From the NCBI GenBank assembly GCA_018398815.1, contig CM031610.1, positions 33,096,083 through 33,160,082 on the forward strand: a DNA stretch of 64,000 nucleotides. The letters run 5' to 3'. The notes under the pieces were generated by a model. The model saw only the letters and a list, made by a program, of their open reading frames with translations. It was not told where the DNA came from and made no database searches. A program made the translations under genes and the position numbers. Position 1 is the first letter of the stretch. Every line of letters starts with the position of its first letter. This DNA comes from Conus ventricosus (taxonomy: Eukaryota > Mollusca > Gastropoda > Neogastropoda > Conidae). Shown piece by piece: positions 46,771 through 58,689 of this stretch.

Positions 46771-46934
46771 GGAGGTGTGTGTGTGTGTGTGTGTGTGTGT
46801 TGTGTGTTGGTGTTGGTGGTGTGTGTGAGTGTGTGTGTGTGAGTGTGTGTGTGTGGGCGTGAATGAATGAATGAATGAGGGTGTGAATGTGTAGTGGTGT
46901 GTGTAGGGGGGGGGGGTGTGTGTGTTGTGTGTGT

Positions 46935-47010
<76 letters not shown>

Positions 47011-47090
47011 AGAGTGTGTGTGTATGTGTGTGTGTGTTGTGTGTGGTGTGTGTGTGTGGTGTGTTGTGTGTGGTGTTGTGTGTGATTCAT
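46771..47090. repeat. TG array with GAATGAAT and GA segments
   Basis: TG repeats, four GAAT units at 46859-46877, a poly-G run near 46906, then a GA tract (46968-47012) and more TG. Confidence 0.9.
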
Positions 47091-48597
47091 TAACTCTTTC
47101 CACTAATCGTGATATTGGACGGGGAAAAAAACGTGCCGAAAGAGAGATGGGGAAAGAAAGAGCGAATGTGCTTATGCTTGTGCACGCACACGTATGTGTC
47201 ATGAGCGGTGATCGTGGTGAGGTATAGCGAGTGTGTTTGAGTAATGTGTGTGAGTATATGTGTGTGCTTATATGAGCGCTTATATGAATAATAATGGTAA
47301 ATTACAAAACACTTGAATTTTTCAAATAAGTATGAAAAGGGAAAAAAGCTAAATGGTAACAAAAACTAATTAACCAACCATCAAGGCACAGAACTTAACC
47401 TTTCTCAGCCTTGTCATTTTGAGCTTTGTCACAATAAATTTTTTCCAGATCTTCCCCTCCCACACATATCCCCCATCCCCGCCCCACACACAAAAAAGGA
47501 ACCGTAAATACTTCCCCAATGGAGTGCGCTCCAAGCATTTACAAAAAACTCATATTTAGAGCTGGTGACTCAAAGATGGCCTGGGCACTATTTTTTTTTT
47601 GCCTCAACACTGGAATATGTTTTTTCATGTCTTGACATGAGAACAATATGATCACGAGTTATTTTCTTTTTACATAAACACAACTATGTTTTTAACATAT
47701 TTTGGTTTTAAAAAGCATCAAGGTACCCCTATACATCAATGAAAGTAATTTTTAATTAAACTAAAATTATGTGAATGATTTTAATATAAACAATATCACC
47801 AAAACTTGAATTTTGATTGTCATTTTCTATCATTCTATCTTTGAAAGTTTTCGAAATATATGTTTAACTAAATTGCACAGCCATGTACCGAGAAGGAAAG
47901 TTTAAGATCTTCAAACACAGATACTTTTGCTCCACGCTTACTGCCCTATTCTACTTTATCGTTGTAATAAAGGAACAGTGTGAACGAATCCAACATAAGA
48001 TAGTTGGGTGCCTCCATCAAAAGCAATGATCAAACAGCTTATCTCAATAATCATTTTCAGGCCTAGTATGCAAATGAAAATCTTATTTATCGCCTGAAGA
48101 CTGATTTTGAATCTACACAAAACAAGCTTGGAAATATTGTTTTGGGGGGGAAAGTTAAAAAGTAATCAAATCCGCGAGTATTGCAGTTTAATTCAGCTGG
48201 AAATATGGATATGTTTACATCAATTTAAAAAGATTTCTCCACCCTCAATCAGGGATTAAGAATGCACAACCTGTTTGCTTACCATACATGAACCATCTGT
48301 GTTATTCCTAATAGTTTAGTGTATTTCTCGTCAATATGACACATAAGTAATTAACTTGCTAGCATATTGATATTTCATCTTTTTTTAGGTTTGGTGTGAA
48401 CAATATCAAAATGGGCTTTTTTTAAGTTCCCAGGGGGGATAAGGACAAAGATGGTCTGGGAGAGAAATTTTCTTTACTAAAAGAAACCCCAAGAATCTGA
48501 AATTATTTTTGATGTTAGTTTCTATAGTATTTGAGAAGTTATAGACTTTGCTCCTTTCGGAAATCAAAATCTGATCTTATTTTGATTTCTGATTTAA
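47091..48597. other. Unique AT-rich DNA, nothing recognised
   Basis: Low GC, many homopolymer T tracts, no long open frame. Confidence 0.45.
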
Positions 48598-48650
48598 TGT
48601 GTGTGTTGGGGGGGGGGGGGGGGGAGTCTGTACATTCAGCTGTGTGTGGG

Positions 48651-48681
<31 letters not shown>

Positions 48682-48870
48682 TGTGTGTTGTGTGTTGTGT
48701 GAGTGTGTGTGGTTGTGCGTGGTGTGTGCGGTGCGTGCGTGCGGTGAGTGTGCGTGCGTGCGTGCGTGCGTGCGTGCGAGGTGGTGTATGTGTGTTGTGT
48801 GTGTGTGTGTGTTGTGTGTGTGTGTGTGTGGGGGGTGGGGGTGGGGTTGTGTGTGTGGTGTGTGTGACTA
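48598..48870. repeat. TG/TGCG array with poly-G
   Basis: Poly-G at 48607-48625 followed by TG and TGCG repeats. Confidence 0.9.
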
Positions 48871-49399
48871 CTCGCGCGCTCTCACGCGTTCATGTGCATT
48901 ATGTGATTTCGATTGCGAATTCGATGTGAGATATTGAGAACAGGCATATGAATCAAAACAGAGTAGGATCGTTCGTCTAATGTTATTTGTATGTAAGATA
49001 ATTAGCCTTGTTGATCTACTGTCGTAAATGAGGTATAGATATTTGTTTTCGTCCCGATTCTTCATATATGACTCTATGGCGTCTGAGTGGTAAAAAAACA
49101 AATGTTTGAAAACTGCCTATTCAATAAGGAAAGAACCGCAAATATAACACAAATGAACAAAAATTGACATACCTCGTCTTTTGTGACCATCTGGCGAGTG
49201 ATTCTCTCTCTCTCTCTCCCACTCTCTCCTCTCTATCTCTCTCTCTCTGTTTGCTCTCACTCCTTTCTCTCTAACACCGATATATCCCACTGGATGGAAT
49301 TTTGCGGTCTTTTTCAAATGGTCCAGAAATTTATGCCTACATATGTTAAAGAAAAAAGCCACAAGAACAACAACCTGACAAAGTGATAGTTGAAATTTT
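48871..49399. other. Unique DNA with a (CT)n tract
   Basis: A CT microsatellite at 49201-49265; otherwise unrecognised. The A/B shared block begins at its right end. Confidence 0.45.
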
Positions 49400-49685
49400 C
49401 GTCGGCTTCATTTGCCTCAGCAAACGACCTCCTCCCCGATGCCACAGGTAAGGTAGTGAGGAAGAGCTAAATATTTCACTATGACTAATATGAAACCAAA
49501 TTACGCACTAAGTATGATGCTACTCGACAGACATGTCACAGATAGTAAGTTTGATGAATGAAAGCAGCGCGCCGTGCGGCGTGCGTGCGTGTGTGTGTGT
49601 GAACCATTCAGGAAAATGTAACGAAATATACAGAGCCAAATAGTTCGTGAGTTGTTATGTGGTGTGTGTGTGTGGGTGTGTGTGT

Positions 49686-49734
<49 letters not shown>

Positions 49735-49827
49735 TGTGTTGTGTGCGGCGAGCGTGTCTGTGTTGTCCTGTGTCTGTCAGTGTGTGTGTTCATGTGTGTC
49801 TATGTGGTGACGGGCGGTCGTAGTCTT

Positions 49828-49872
<45 letters not shown>

Positions 49873-50099
49873 TATATATAATATTAGATATATAGATATA
49901 TATTAGAGAAGAGAGAGAAGAGAGAGAGAGAGAAGAGAGAGAGAGAGAAGAGAGAGAGACACACACACACACACACACACACACACAACACTCATACACA
50001 CACGCACACACACATACACACACACACACCACGCGCGCCGCGCAGCGCACGCACAGCGCGCACGCACGCACACACACACACACACACACAATACATACA
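49400..50099. repeat. TG, AT, GA and CA arrays, copy B
   Basis: Counterpart of 6105-8030 without the fold-back element: TG (49655-49790), AT (49835-49900), GA (49905-49958), CA (49959-50095). One copy of the embedded core (ATTCAGGAAAATG) lies at about 49606. Confidence 0.88.
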
Positions 50100-51395
50100 A
50101 CATGCGTTCAGTACGGCATCAATACTCCTTGTATGTCTACCTTTCTCAAATCTTAAATATTCACCCCTTTCTAAAAGACAATGAATTCTTTTGACAAGTT
50201 TTCTTTAGTTGGCAATAAAAGTTGCAAATCACAATAAACTATTTAGACTTGAGTTTGCGAGTCTGTAATAGTGTCAGAACATTAAACAATATTATCTTGC
50301 CATATTAGATACATTAACCCCACACATTAAAAGTAAACTGTGCATATCGATGGCAAATATAATGAACAATATTTTGAATAAAATAAAAGCTTTCAGTTTC
50401 CATGCAGCAGGGTCCAAGGGTGCATTGCAATATCCAACCATTGTCAACATTATTAAAACCAGTTCTTTGATTCTATTTTATGAAATTGAGTCACAAGTTC
50501 AGCCTATCGCTCACGATTGACCTGGTGTTTAGGGACTTAATGATTCTTTGCTTATTGTGAAAATGTCCACTTATTTGAGTTGGACAATTTTCTTCGAGTG
50601 ACATGCCAAGACCTGACGAGTCAGTCGTGGTGAAGTCAGCAGATATCAAGTAATCACGAATTGCACAGCAGGGTGTTGAAGTAACCCCTACGTTGGTGAC
50701 ATCCCATTTGGTCAACTCCCATTTCGTCTACTCCCCATTCGTCTACTACTCCCATTTCGTCTATTCCATACTTACTCATACTGCGAAGGCTCCCCCCTGC
50801 GTAACCATGTCCCAGTCTACCCAAAGCAGAATCGATGGCTTTAGTATAGAGTAGGGCAGCCACCGAGAAGGCGAAGGACGAATGAACGAAGGCCGTTAGG
50901 CCAATTCGTGCTCACACATTTCTGAGTATGCGAAAAGGGAGTAACAAATGGGTAAGTAACCGTCTACGTTACCGGTTAAAAATAACACAAAGGGACAACT
51001 AAAGGCCCATAAAGCAGATGTTATTCATATGAATGTGGATGCGAGCGAAGAATAAACTGAGTTTCACATTGATTGGTTAAATCATATTAAACTTGGTTCT
51101 GTTACATCCGCCTTGCAGCAAGGAGTACGAAATGTAGTAAGTGAACTTTTCTACGAACATTTCGAAAAAGACTGATTGATACTGATTGCAAAGAAGCGTC
51201 ATTTCACGTCAAGATTGCGACGATTTGTTTTGTAGAGAGGTTTAGATCTATGCAATGCGTTCCAAGCAAATTTATGAGATAAAATGGACAGTTTTTCTAA
51301 GGAAGGTCATGAGTTCAAATTAGATATTTCCGATCCTTTGTTCATGGGAAGCATAGTTAACAGGATGTTATTTGTACGGGCATGTAAAAGTGCAA
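50100..51395. other. Shared unique DNA, copy B (pairs with 8028-9130)
   Basis: Aligned with copy A apart from indels and a local segment around 50690-50950 with a repeated CTCCCATTTCGTCTA motif that copy A lacks. No gene recognised. Confidence 0.55.
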
Positions 51396-53845
51396 GAGTA
51401 ACTTTTATTCAAGGGTTGTTGCCGGGCCTTTGTTTTTTTTTCCCCCCAACTAGTTAGATTGTTCGTCTTTGTATTTTCTGACTTATTCAAGATGAAAAGT
51501 CTGTGCCAGTCTTGAAGAAAAGTTACTCTGAGTTATGTTTTCGACTTGAAGGAATTCTTTTACGTCTCGTCACACATATAGTGATGCAGACTGTAAATAA
51601 CATAATGTTTACAATTTAGACTATTAATCATAAAAGAAAAAGAGGACGATGTGTTACATGGATCAAAAATAAAGCATAGATGAATTGTAGGAATAACTAT
51701 AAAAAATTAGATAAAAATAACTAAATATCTAACTTAACGATTGATTATAAAAGGTTCCTTAATGGACTTCCCAAAAGGTTACTCGTTAAGTTAACAAGAG
51801 AAACAACTGGCAACGAATCTAAAAAGTCAAACACATTAACATGCCCTGTGTCAACACTTGGTAAACACCATTCAAAAAGGTTTCGTAGTTCACGCATCAA
51901 AAAATCAACAGTTGAACTGAAGATCCCCACGATCATACGCCTTAACAGTCTGGCAATACTGGTGCTAGGGATTACATAAAAGTCTAAAAGTCAAGGCTAG
52001 AACCGTCGGCTAAATGACCACAAAGTTTGACAGAGTTTGATGACGACTTTTGATGAGGAACTGTATTGACGCCAGACAATCCCTCTCGATTATATGAATA
52101 TTTACTTTATGATAAGGTACAATCAACCTTAATACTACCAATATAATTCTTTGCTCCCCTTTATGGCTGCTCTATGCTTGATCATATAAACAACGAGGTG
52201 TGCGATGAACCCAAGAAAATACAAAACATTAGTAACCTTTCTTGTAAAGACCGTGCAACTTTACTTAATCACAAATAACTAATTCCTCTCTATGTGAATT
52301 TACAAAACAATACAAAACTTTTTAATACTGACTGTAATCAACACAAAACAAGATATTAAATATTGAGACTAGCAAGGAAATTAAATAATTAATGCCATCA
52401 GGACAGCAACTATTCAGCTGTAAATAGGATTGACCCAACCTAAATAAATATTTTCAGCTTTTGCAATCTGAATTACAAAGCCAGATCCCGCACTATACTA
52501 CCATCATCAGACTGAGCCGTCAGTGTAAACTTTCAAATAGTTAGTAAACTTATCTTCCATGTCAATTTAGACAGATCTGCTATAACACATGCGGCGAACA
52601 TTCGCTTTATTTAGATCAAAGAAAAAATGTTAACTGTTACTTCCGTAGTCCCAAGGGGGTACCGGCGAAACCAGTACGCGATGGCGCTACCCTCGTATGG
52701 TCAATCTTTGATGAATTAAAAACGTCCTGAAACATATGAACGAAGCGTCTCTAAAATTGAATATTCTGTGCATTTTTTCGAAAAATCATGGTCGGATCCC
52801 GTGTATTTAACTCTTCAAGGTCGTCCACGCGCAATCCGCTCACTACAATTTTTTACAGAACTTAGTTTCCTTCTCATCAAGTGGCCAAAAGTCCTGCTAT
52901 CTTATAAGCTTCAGAGGCCCGCCCCCCCTCCTTTACTTAGTGTGCACGAGGTACACCCCGGCCAACTTTACATCTTTACTGTAAATTTCTTAAGTTTCTT
53001 TATGTTTTCCTTATAGGAAGCAAGAGTTACCCTACTCTTTATTGTTTATTGTTTACTGTTCCCTCCTCATTTCATTTCAAATTTTCGATTTCAGTTAAAT
53101 CGAAGCTATTTGTATTTGTTTCGGTTCGTCTTTGGTGTTTGTCTTTTGAATCTCCCTTGCATCCTTGTGGTGGATCCTTAGGCGTAGGCTCAAATATTGT
53201 CCCCTAATTTTATACACGTTGCCTCAGTCTTTATTTTTTCAGCAACTTTTTCCTTCCCCCACTTTCGTTTTGTTTTCCTTTACTACCCTTCGCTGGCTGC
53301 TTTGGGGGTGCTTGTTGGGATCCTTTTTGAAGCCTTGGTGGTGAGAAACCAAGTATTATGGACGGTGGTGAGTCTCTATTTGACAGCCAGGAGCAACAGA
53401 CCCACAACAGCATGTCTCCCTATGAGTTTCGATCCAGCGGCCGAAAGGCCTAGGAGCAGGCAATACAAAATAGATCATGCTCTTCAGGAGGGATTGCGAT
53501 GTTTCCCTCATGCAGCATAGTGAAGAGTTTTCCCATATCTTATGATATATTTACTTAATTTCATGTTCCCCATTATTCCTCATCTTCAACCCTCCCCCTT
53601 AAGATCCTCATATTTGCCAAGTCAATTACTGTGATGACGGAAGGGTGCTGCCTGCGTCTTGTCACCCCCCCCCCCCCCATTAACATTGTTCGTTCTATGT
53701 ATTTGTCTGACTTTATTTCAGGTTTAAAAGGCTGTGCCAGTCTTGAATAAAAGTTACACCCTGAGTTAGGTTATTCTATGGGAGCAAGGGTATCCCCTAC
53801 TTGTTAATCTTTACTGTTCCCTGCCTCATTTCATTTTCACAATTT
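51396..53845. mobile_element. Element with split direct repeats, copy B only (DIRS/Ngaro-like layout)
   Basis: Repeat X occurs at 51421-51537 and 53648-53770 (shared text CTGTGCCAGTCTTGAA, AAGTTAC, TGAGTTA). Repeat Y occurs at 53016-53090 and 53779-53845 (shared text TTTACTGTTCCCT, CTCATTTCATTT). The order X1, interior, Y1, X2, Y2 is the split-direct-repeat plan of some tyrosine-recombinase retroelements. The left end GAGTAACTTTTATTCAAG is the inverted complement of the end of X. An open frame at 53197-53520 has no recognised domain, and I found no reverse transcriptase or recombinase. Copy A has microsatellites at this place. Confidence 0.45.
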
Positions 53846-53849
53846 CTTT

Positions 53850-54389
53850 ATCTGTATTTCTTTCTCCCTCTGATGCACAAATAGCCATACGTTTGATGTC
53901 CTTCATTTCTGTGTTTTGTACGATCAATATATGTTTAATTCATTCCTAAGCATCTTATTACTTCTTGTCTTTTGATTGCTAAGGCAAATTCACACCTTTG
54001 CGCATTTTTTTCTGAGGATGTCTATGCATATCTGTATGTTTTTGTTCCACTTCTGTTATTTTAAAGTTATACTTAAACTTTTGGTTGCCATTTTGAGGTG
54101 TGTTGCATTTTGAGGTGTGTGTGTGTTTGAGTGTGTGTGTATGGCTTGTATTTTCGGACCACATAGACTGAAAGTTAGCAGTGTACCCACAACTCCACCG
54201 CTTATTCTTTTGATGTTACCCGCGAGAATCCATCCTGGTTTTCGTGGTTCCTTCCATGACCACAGTGAAAACAAAGACGACCTTTCTGTCACTAACAGCA
54301 ATCGACAAAACCCATTGACATCAGCTGTTCTACTATCATCACCAAAGCACCATGACCTGGATGCTCGGAGTGATGGGCAGATCATTCCA
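53850..54389. other. Shared non-coding DNA, copy B (pairs with 10030-10429)
   Basis: Collinear with copy A, with about 100 bp extra near 54095-54240 including a TG tract. No gene recognised. Confidence 0.5.
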
Positions 54390-55543
54390 GGACAGAATCC
54401 GAATGGCATGATGGTCAACTTCCTCCACTTTCAGTTCTACGATGACGCGAAACATGATGAGCACTCGCACTAGCAATATTGTTATCACGTGATCTCCACA
54501 CTGTTTCCTTTCTTCTTCTGTTCCTCCTTGGCTTACCCACAACATCGTCAACATGTAGTATTTATTCACATGGCCTGAAACAACGAATGAACCTGTTGTC
54601 TGTTCTGTTGTCATGGCAGATCTTGTTTAGTCACTATGGCCTTGCTTCCCTAATGTAAGATATTCCCAAGACCAGATTTCACCGCCTTGTCATACCAAAC
54701 GTTGGCAGCGTCTCCAAAGCATTACTCAACAGCCGAGTGATAGTTTGTACTCTCATTCTTCCGTTGCTTCACAGTTCATCTCGCCATTCAAGCTGGGGAC
54801 AGATGCTTGTGCATAGTCCGGCCTTTGCAGTCCTGTGTAGTTAGTGACTATCAAGAGACTCGGCATCGACCCCTCCTAGTCGCGTCTTCTTATCCTTGGA
54901 GGCTTTGTAGTGGTTAGTAAATTACCGAGTGACATGTGAGATTGATTCAGTGACGGACTAACACTCATCGTCTCACTCGGAAGTTGAGTTCTACAGAAAC
55001 AACAAAAGTTGGTGGACACTCTGATGGGATGGTGTATGGCCTGAGCCTGCCGTTCCCCGTATTTATTCACGGGGTTTCATAACACGTCGTCATTATCGCT
55101 ACAGTCATCATGGCTGTCAACCTGCACAAAGTGAGAGTTCCGGAAAGAGAAGTCCTCCTCCTCTACGCATGCCTCCTCAGACCGTAACTTGGCTGTGACC
55201 AGGATGCTGATCTACTTAACCATCCAGTTCATCGTCCTCAACATGCCCGCCAAGCTGGGCAGAATCACTTTATTCTTTCTTCCAGAACTCAGTCTGACAG
55301 CAGATGGGCTATAACCTTCACTACTTCCTGACGTCCATTGTGGCAGTGCTTTTGTTCTCATTCTTCGCTCAATTTCTTGAAATATTATTTCCTTTGGTTC
55401 CAAGTATCGGAAGAGCGTGTTTGAGATGCTCTGGAAGCGTATTAGTGCAAATCCTAAAAGGCAGACCATATGTTTTTCTTCATGTCTCCCAGTCTTGTGA
55501 ACAGATGGACAAGGTATCACTCGCTGGTCGTAGTCCCTACTGA
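54390..55543 (+). pseudogene. Degraded rhodopsin-like GPCR, copy B
   Basis: Second copy of the receptor remnant. The helix-3 end reads GDRCLCIV near 54818 with flanking VRPLQSC, the usual intracellular loop 2 start. A conserved VIMAVNLHKVRVPERE block marks the end of helix 5 near 55108-55150. A better-preserved helix-7 region reads YFLTSIVAVLLFSFFAQFLE at about 55322-55381, followed by a basic tail. It lacks the usual NPxxY in helix 7. Frame changes differ from those in copy A, so some of them are sequencing errors or independent decay. Ligand unknown. Confidence 0.5.
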
Positions 55544-55579
55544 CTGGCATTAACTAAGTCCCATCACAGTCGTTTGCCA

Positions 55580-56030
55580 GACTGCAGTGCCTTTTCCTGC
55601 CAGTCCTTTTCAATGTAGTCCTACCAAAAGAGCTTGGAAATTTCCACCATCCTCTGACTGCAGCTAACAACGCATGTAAGTACTTTCTTAAACAAAAAAC
55701 CCTTTGATCAAATAGAGTAACCAATATCAAGTTCTTGTGTTTTGTTGGTAACCCATTATAAAATGGGTTGCAATAGTATTACTTTTTTGTTTAGCTGATA
55801 TTCCGAATGTATTCGCAAACATATACGTCACTTGCGCCTGATGTAAACCCAAGTCAGGTGTTCCAACCCTTATGTCGTTCTCTGATCTTTTAAACGCTTA
55901 TTCAGTTCTCCAGCGACATAGCTGTAGTAATTATTAAATCAGCCACGCACATACACTTCCATGTGCATAGTAACAGTTCCTGTGTATTTTTTTCCTGCCT
56001 CTAGACCCAATTCATTCAATGCATCCAAGA
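55580..56030. other. Shared unique DNA, copy B (pairs with 19258-19699)
   Basis: Continues directly from the receptor remnant. The site of LTR element 1 in copy A is uninterrupted here, near 55545-55580. Confidence 0.6.
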
Positions 56031-56237
56031 AATCACACACAGCACACACACTCATCACACACACACACACACACACACTCACAAACACACACAACACACA
56101 CACACAACACACCTACACACACACACACCCACACGCGCGCGAGCGCACACAAACACACACGCATGGCGCACACACATACACACATGCATACACACAAACA
56201 TATCTTACATACATACACATCCACGGGGGGGGGGGGG

Positions 56238-56268
<31 letters not shown>

Positions 56269-56282
56269 GAGAGAAGCAGAGA

Positions 56283-56316
<34 letters not shown>

Positions 56317-56322
56317 AGTAAT
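56031..56322. repeat. (CA)n, poly-G, (GA)n, copy B
   Basis: Counterpart of 19700-19867 plus 21908-22012, without the LINE. Confidence 0.9.
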
Positions 56323-57644
56323 GGCTCATTCAAGTAGATGAGTTTTGCGTGTTAACGAACACACTGACAGTATATTCTCAATACAAAAGCATGTTCTGTG
56401 AAACATTTTTAGAGAAATTGCTCTCCACATATTGGAACAGATCAAAGAGTCGCATGAACTCATCGGTGCAGTCGGCTTTGGTTATGATTAATTGTGGTTC
56501 GTTCTCGCAAACGAGATCAAATCACTTCCAACACAGAGGTGACTTAAGGCCATGAAACGCAAATGAAAACTATGTGAAGTAACAGTTCAGGAAAAGAAGT
56601 TTATTACAGTATGTGTTGTCTGAAGAAGAAAGACAAAACACAAACATGTACAAAATATTAAGAAATTACATTCCACGTAAAACGGAGAAACACAGATAAA
56701 CAAGGAATTCTAGACCCAACAGAAAACTACAAAAGAGAAAATGTATCATTACTATATTCCTGAGATACCATTGTCAAAGGAGTATTTCTGATACCAGAAG
56801 AATACAAACAATGTGGACCCAGCGAAAATTGAAAAACAAACAAACCATCTGATGTATTTATGTCCAGCATAAAAAAAGAACAATGTGATTATGATGATAT
56901 GGTGAGAAAGATCATTATTACATAAGGTGGACTCGTGACACAAGCGCTGGAATACCGCGATCTGTCAAAGTCCTCTACTTGAGAATAGCACAAAAGTGCT
57001 TAGTTTTTAGTCATATCGTTGTATCAGAGGTATTTGGTGGCCATAATGATAACATTGATTATGTGTACAACATAATGATGAAATCTCACCTCCATCAGTC
57101 TCTCCTTTTTTGGAAGCCACTAAACTGCACAATTAACAAAACAAAAATGAAAACATTCAATATTCTGAATCAATACGCCTGTCATTCCAAGTCGCCAGAA
57201 ATACACATATTGAAATAAAGAAACCTTTGAGATTGCTTGTCTTGGAGTGATCCAATCCTGGTGTGTCTCCGGAGTGAGCAGATATATCGACTGTTTAACC
57301 GGTATGCATCATAAGAAATCAGTTTTCTGACCTCACTTTCAAGATCTGAGAGGAGGGTAAGAGGTGGGAGGGGTGGGGGGGGGGGGATTGGGCAGCGGAT
57401 TTGGAAGTGGGGAAGGAGGGGGTGAGGATTTAGTAAGCGAGAGTCATGGGTAGGGGGCCGATAAAGCAAGCCCGCCACGTATCATCGTCGTATGGAGGAT
57501 CTGTGTGCGGATGGCATGATGCACTCCGAACTGATGAGCTGCGGCTCCACACTTAGCAGGACTTAACAGGATAAATGGCCTTTAAAAAAACAAACAGATG
57601 AGCATGGCGCAAATGTATCATCGGAAGGGTACAGAACAAACAGT
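56323..57644. other. Shared unique DNA, copy B (pairs with 22013-23330)
   Basis: Collinear with copy A, including a G-rich stretch at 57355-57425. No gene recognised. Confidence 0.55.
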
Positions 57645-57805
57645 TTTTACACACACAGACACACACACACACACACCACACACACACACACACACACTCA
57701 CACTCACACACACACACACACACACAGCACACACACACACACACACGCACACGCACACGCACACACACATACACAACCACAACACACACACACACAGAGT
57801 AACCT
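57645..57805. repeat. (CA)n array, copy B
   Basis: About three times as long as the copy A counterpart (23331-23385). Confidence 0.9.
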
Positions 57806-58399
57806 CTTTTTGCTGCCCAATCTGCTGAGCCACCTCAGTGGGCAGAGCAACCCACGCCGCACATTCCGACGCCCCAGTCCACAGCCACAGCCCGCCAGTT
57901 CCCGCCGCATCACCGCAAACAGCAATCCACAGGGAGCAGACAATGTGATGTCGCCAAGAGGCATTCCACAAGAGGATACTTTCCTCTACTTGCCGTGTCA
58001 CTTTGGTGGTGTTAGGTGCGTCTGTTTCTGCGCTAACATAATCATGAACACTATCTACTAAGCCCCCTATGACGACAAATAATTGCCTCAGGTCGCGGAG
58101 GCTCGCGAGTGACTCTCCCTCCGAGGGCGCCACCTCGTCCCTCCAACAACAGCCCCATAGGACTCGCCGATACCTGTGAACCCTACGGAACCAAACCAAG
58201 ACCACACACGTGGTAAGGACATCGAGAACTGAGGTCACCATGAGAGCAGGGCATGAAGGGCCACAGAATCTGAGAACTTTTTATTATGCCGATCGATGGG
58301 AAATAGGATGATGAGATAAGCTATGGATTGTCCATTCCGTCTGAGACTGCAACAGGCTGTACTCTACGCTCCGTTCAAAATACATCCCGCGTCAACCAG
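57806..58399. other. Shared unique DNA, copy B (pairs with 23386-24019)
   Basis: Collinear with copy A; product not recognised. Confidence 0.5.
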
Positions 58400-58680
58400 G
58401 CCCGAGAATACAGCACCGGCAGTGATTGGTCAGGAAAATTGAGCAACACTCACATTGAACGCGTCCATTTAGTGAATGATACTCGACTGTGGAGGTCGCC
58501 ATCTCCACTGAGCCGTAGCAAACTCAACACTGGGTAGGAGCCGGTCGGGCAGAAAAATCCCTCAACTCTGACTGAGCATCTCGAACCCACGACCTCCCAA
58601 CTGGAGTCCCGCGACGCTAACCACTTCGACACGGCGGCGGTAGATAAGAACGTTGTGGTACCCAACCCTGGCACCTTTTA
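58400..58680 (-). mobile_element. tRNA-derived SINE, copy B
   Basis: The minus strand has CGAAGTGGTTAGCG (58627-58614) and TGGGTTCGAG (58589-58580), closer to canonical A and B boxes than in copy A. It sits next to the minisatellite as in copy A. Confidence 0.6.
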
Positions 58681-58689
58681 TCTATAACT

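Noticed and set aside
51745..51936. A 63-codon minus-strand frame in the copy B element
   Set aside because: No domain or family resemblance could be recognised, and it is too short to support alone.
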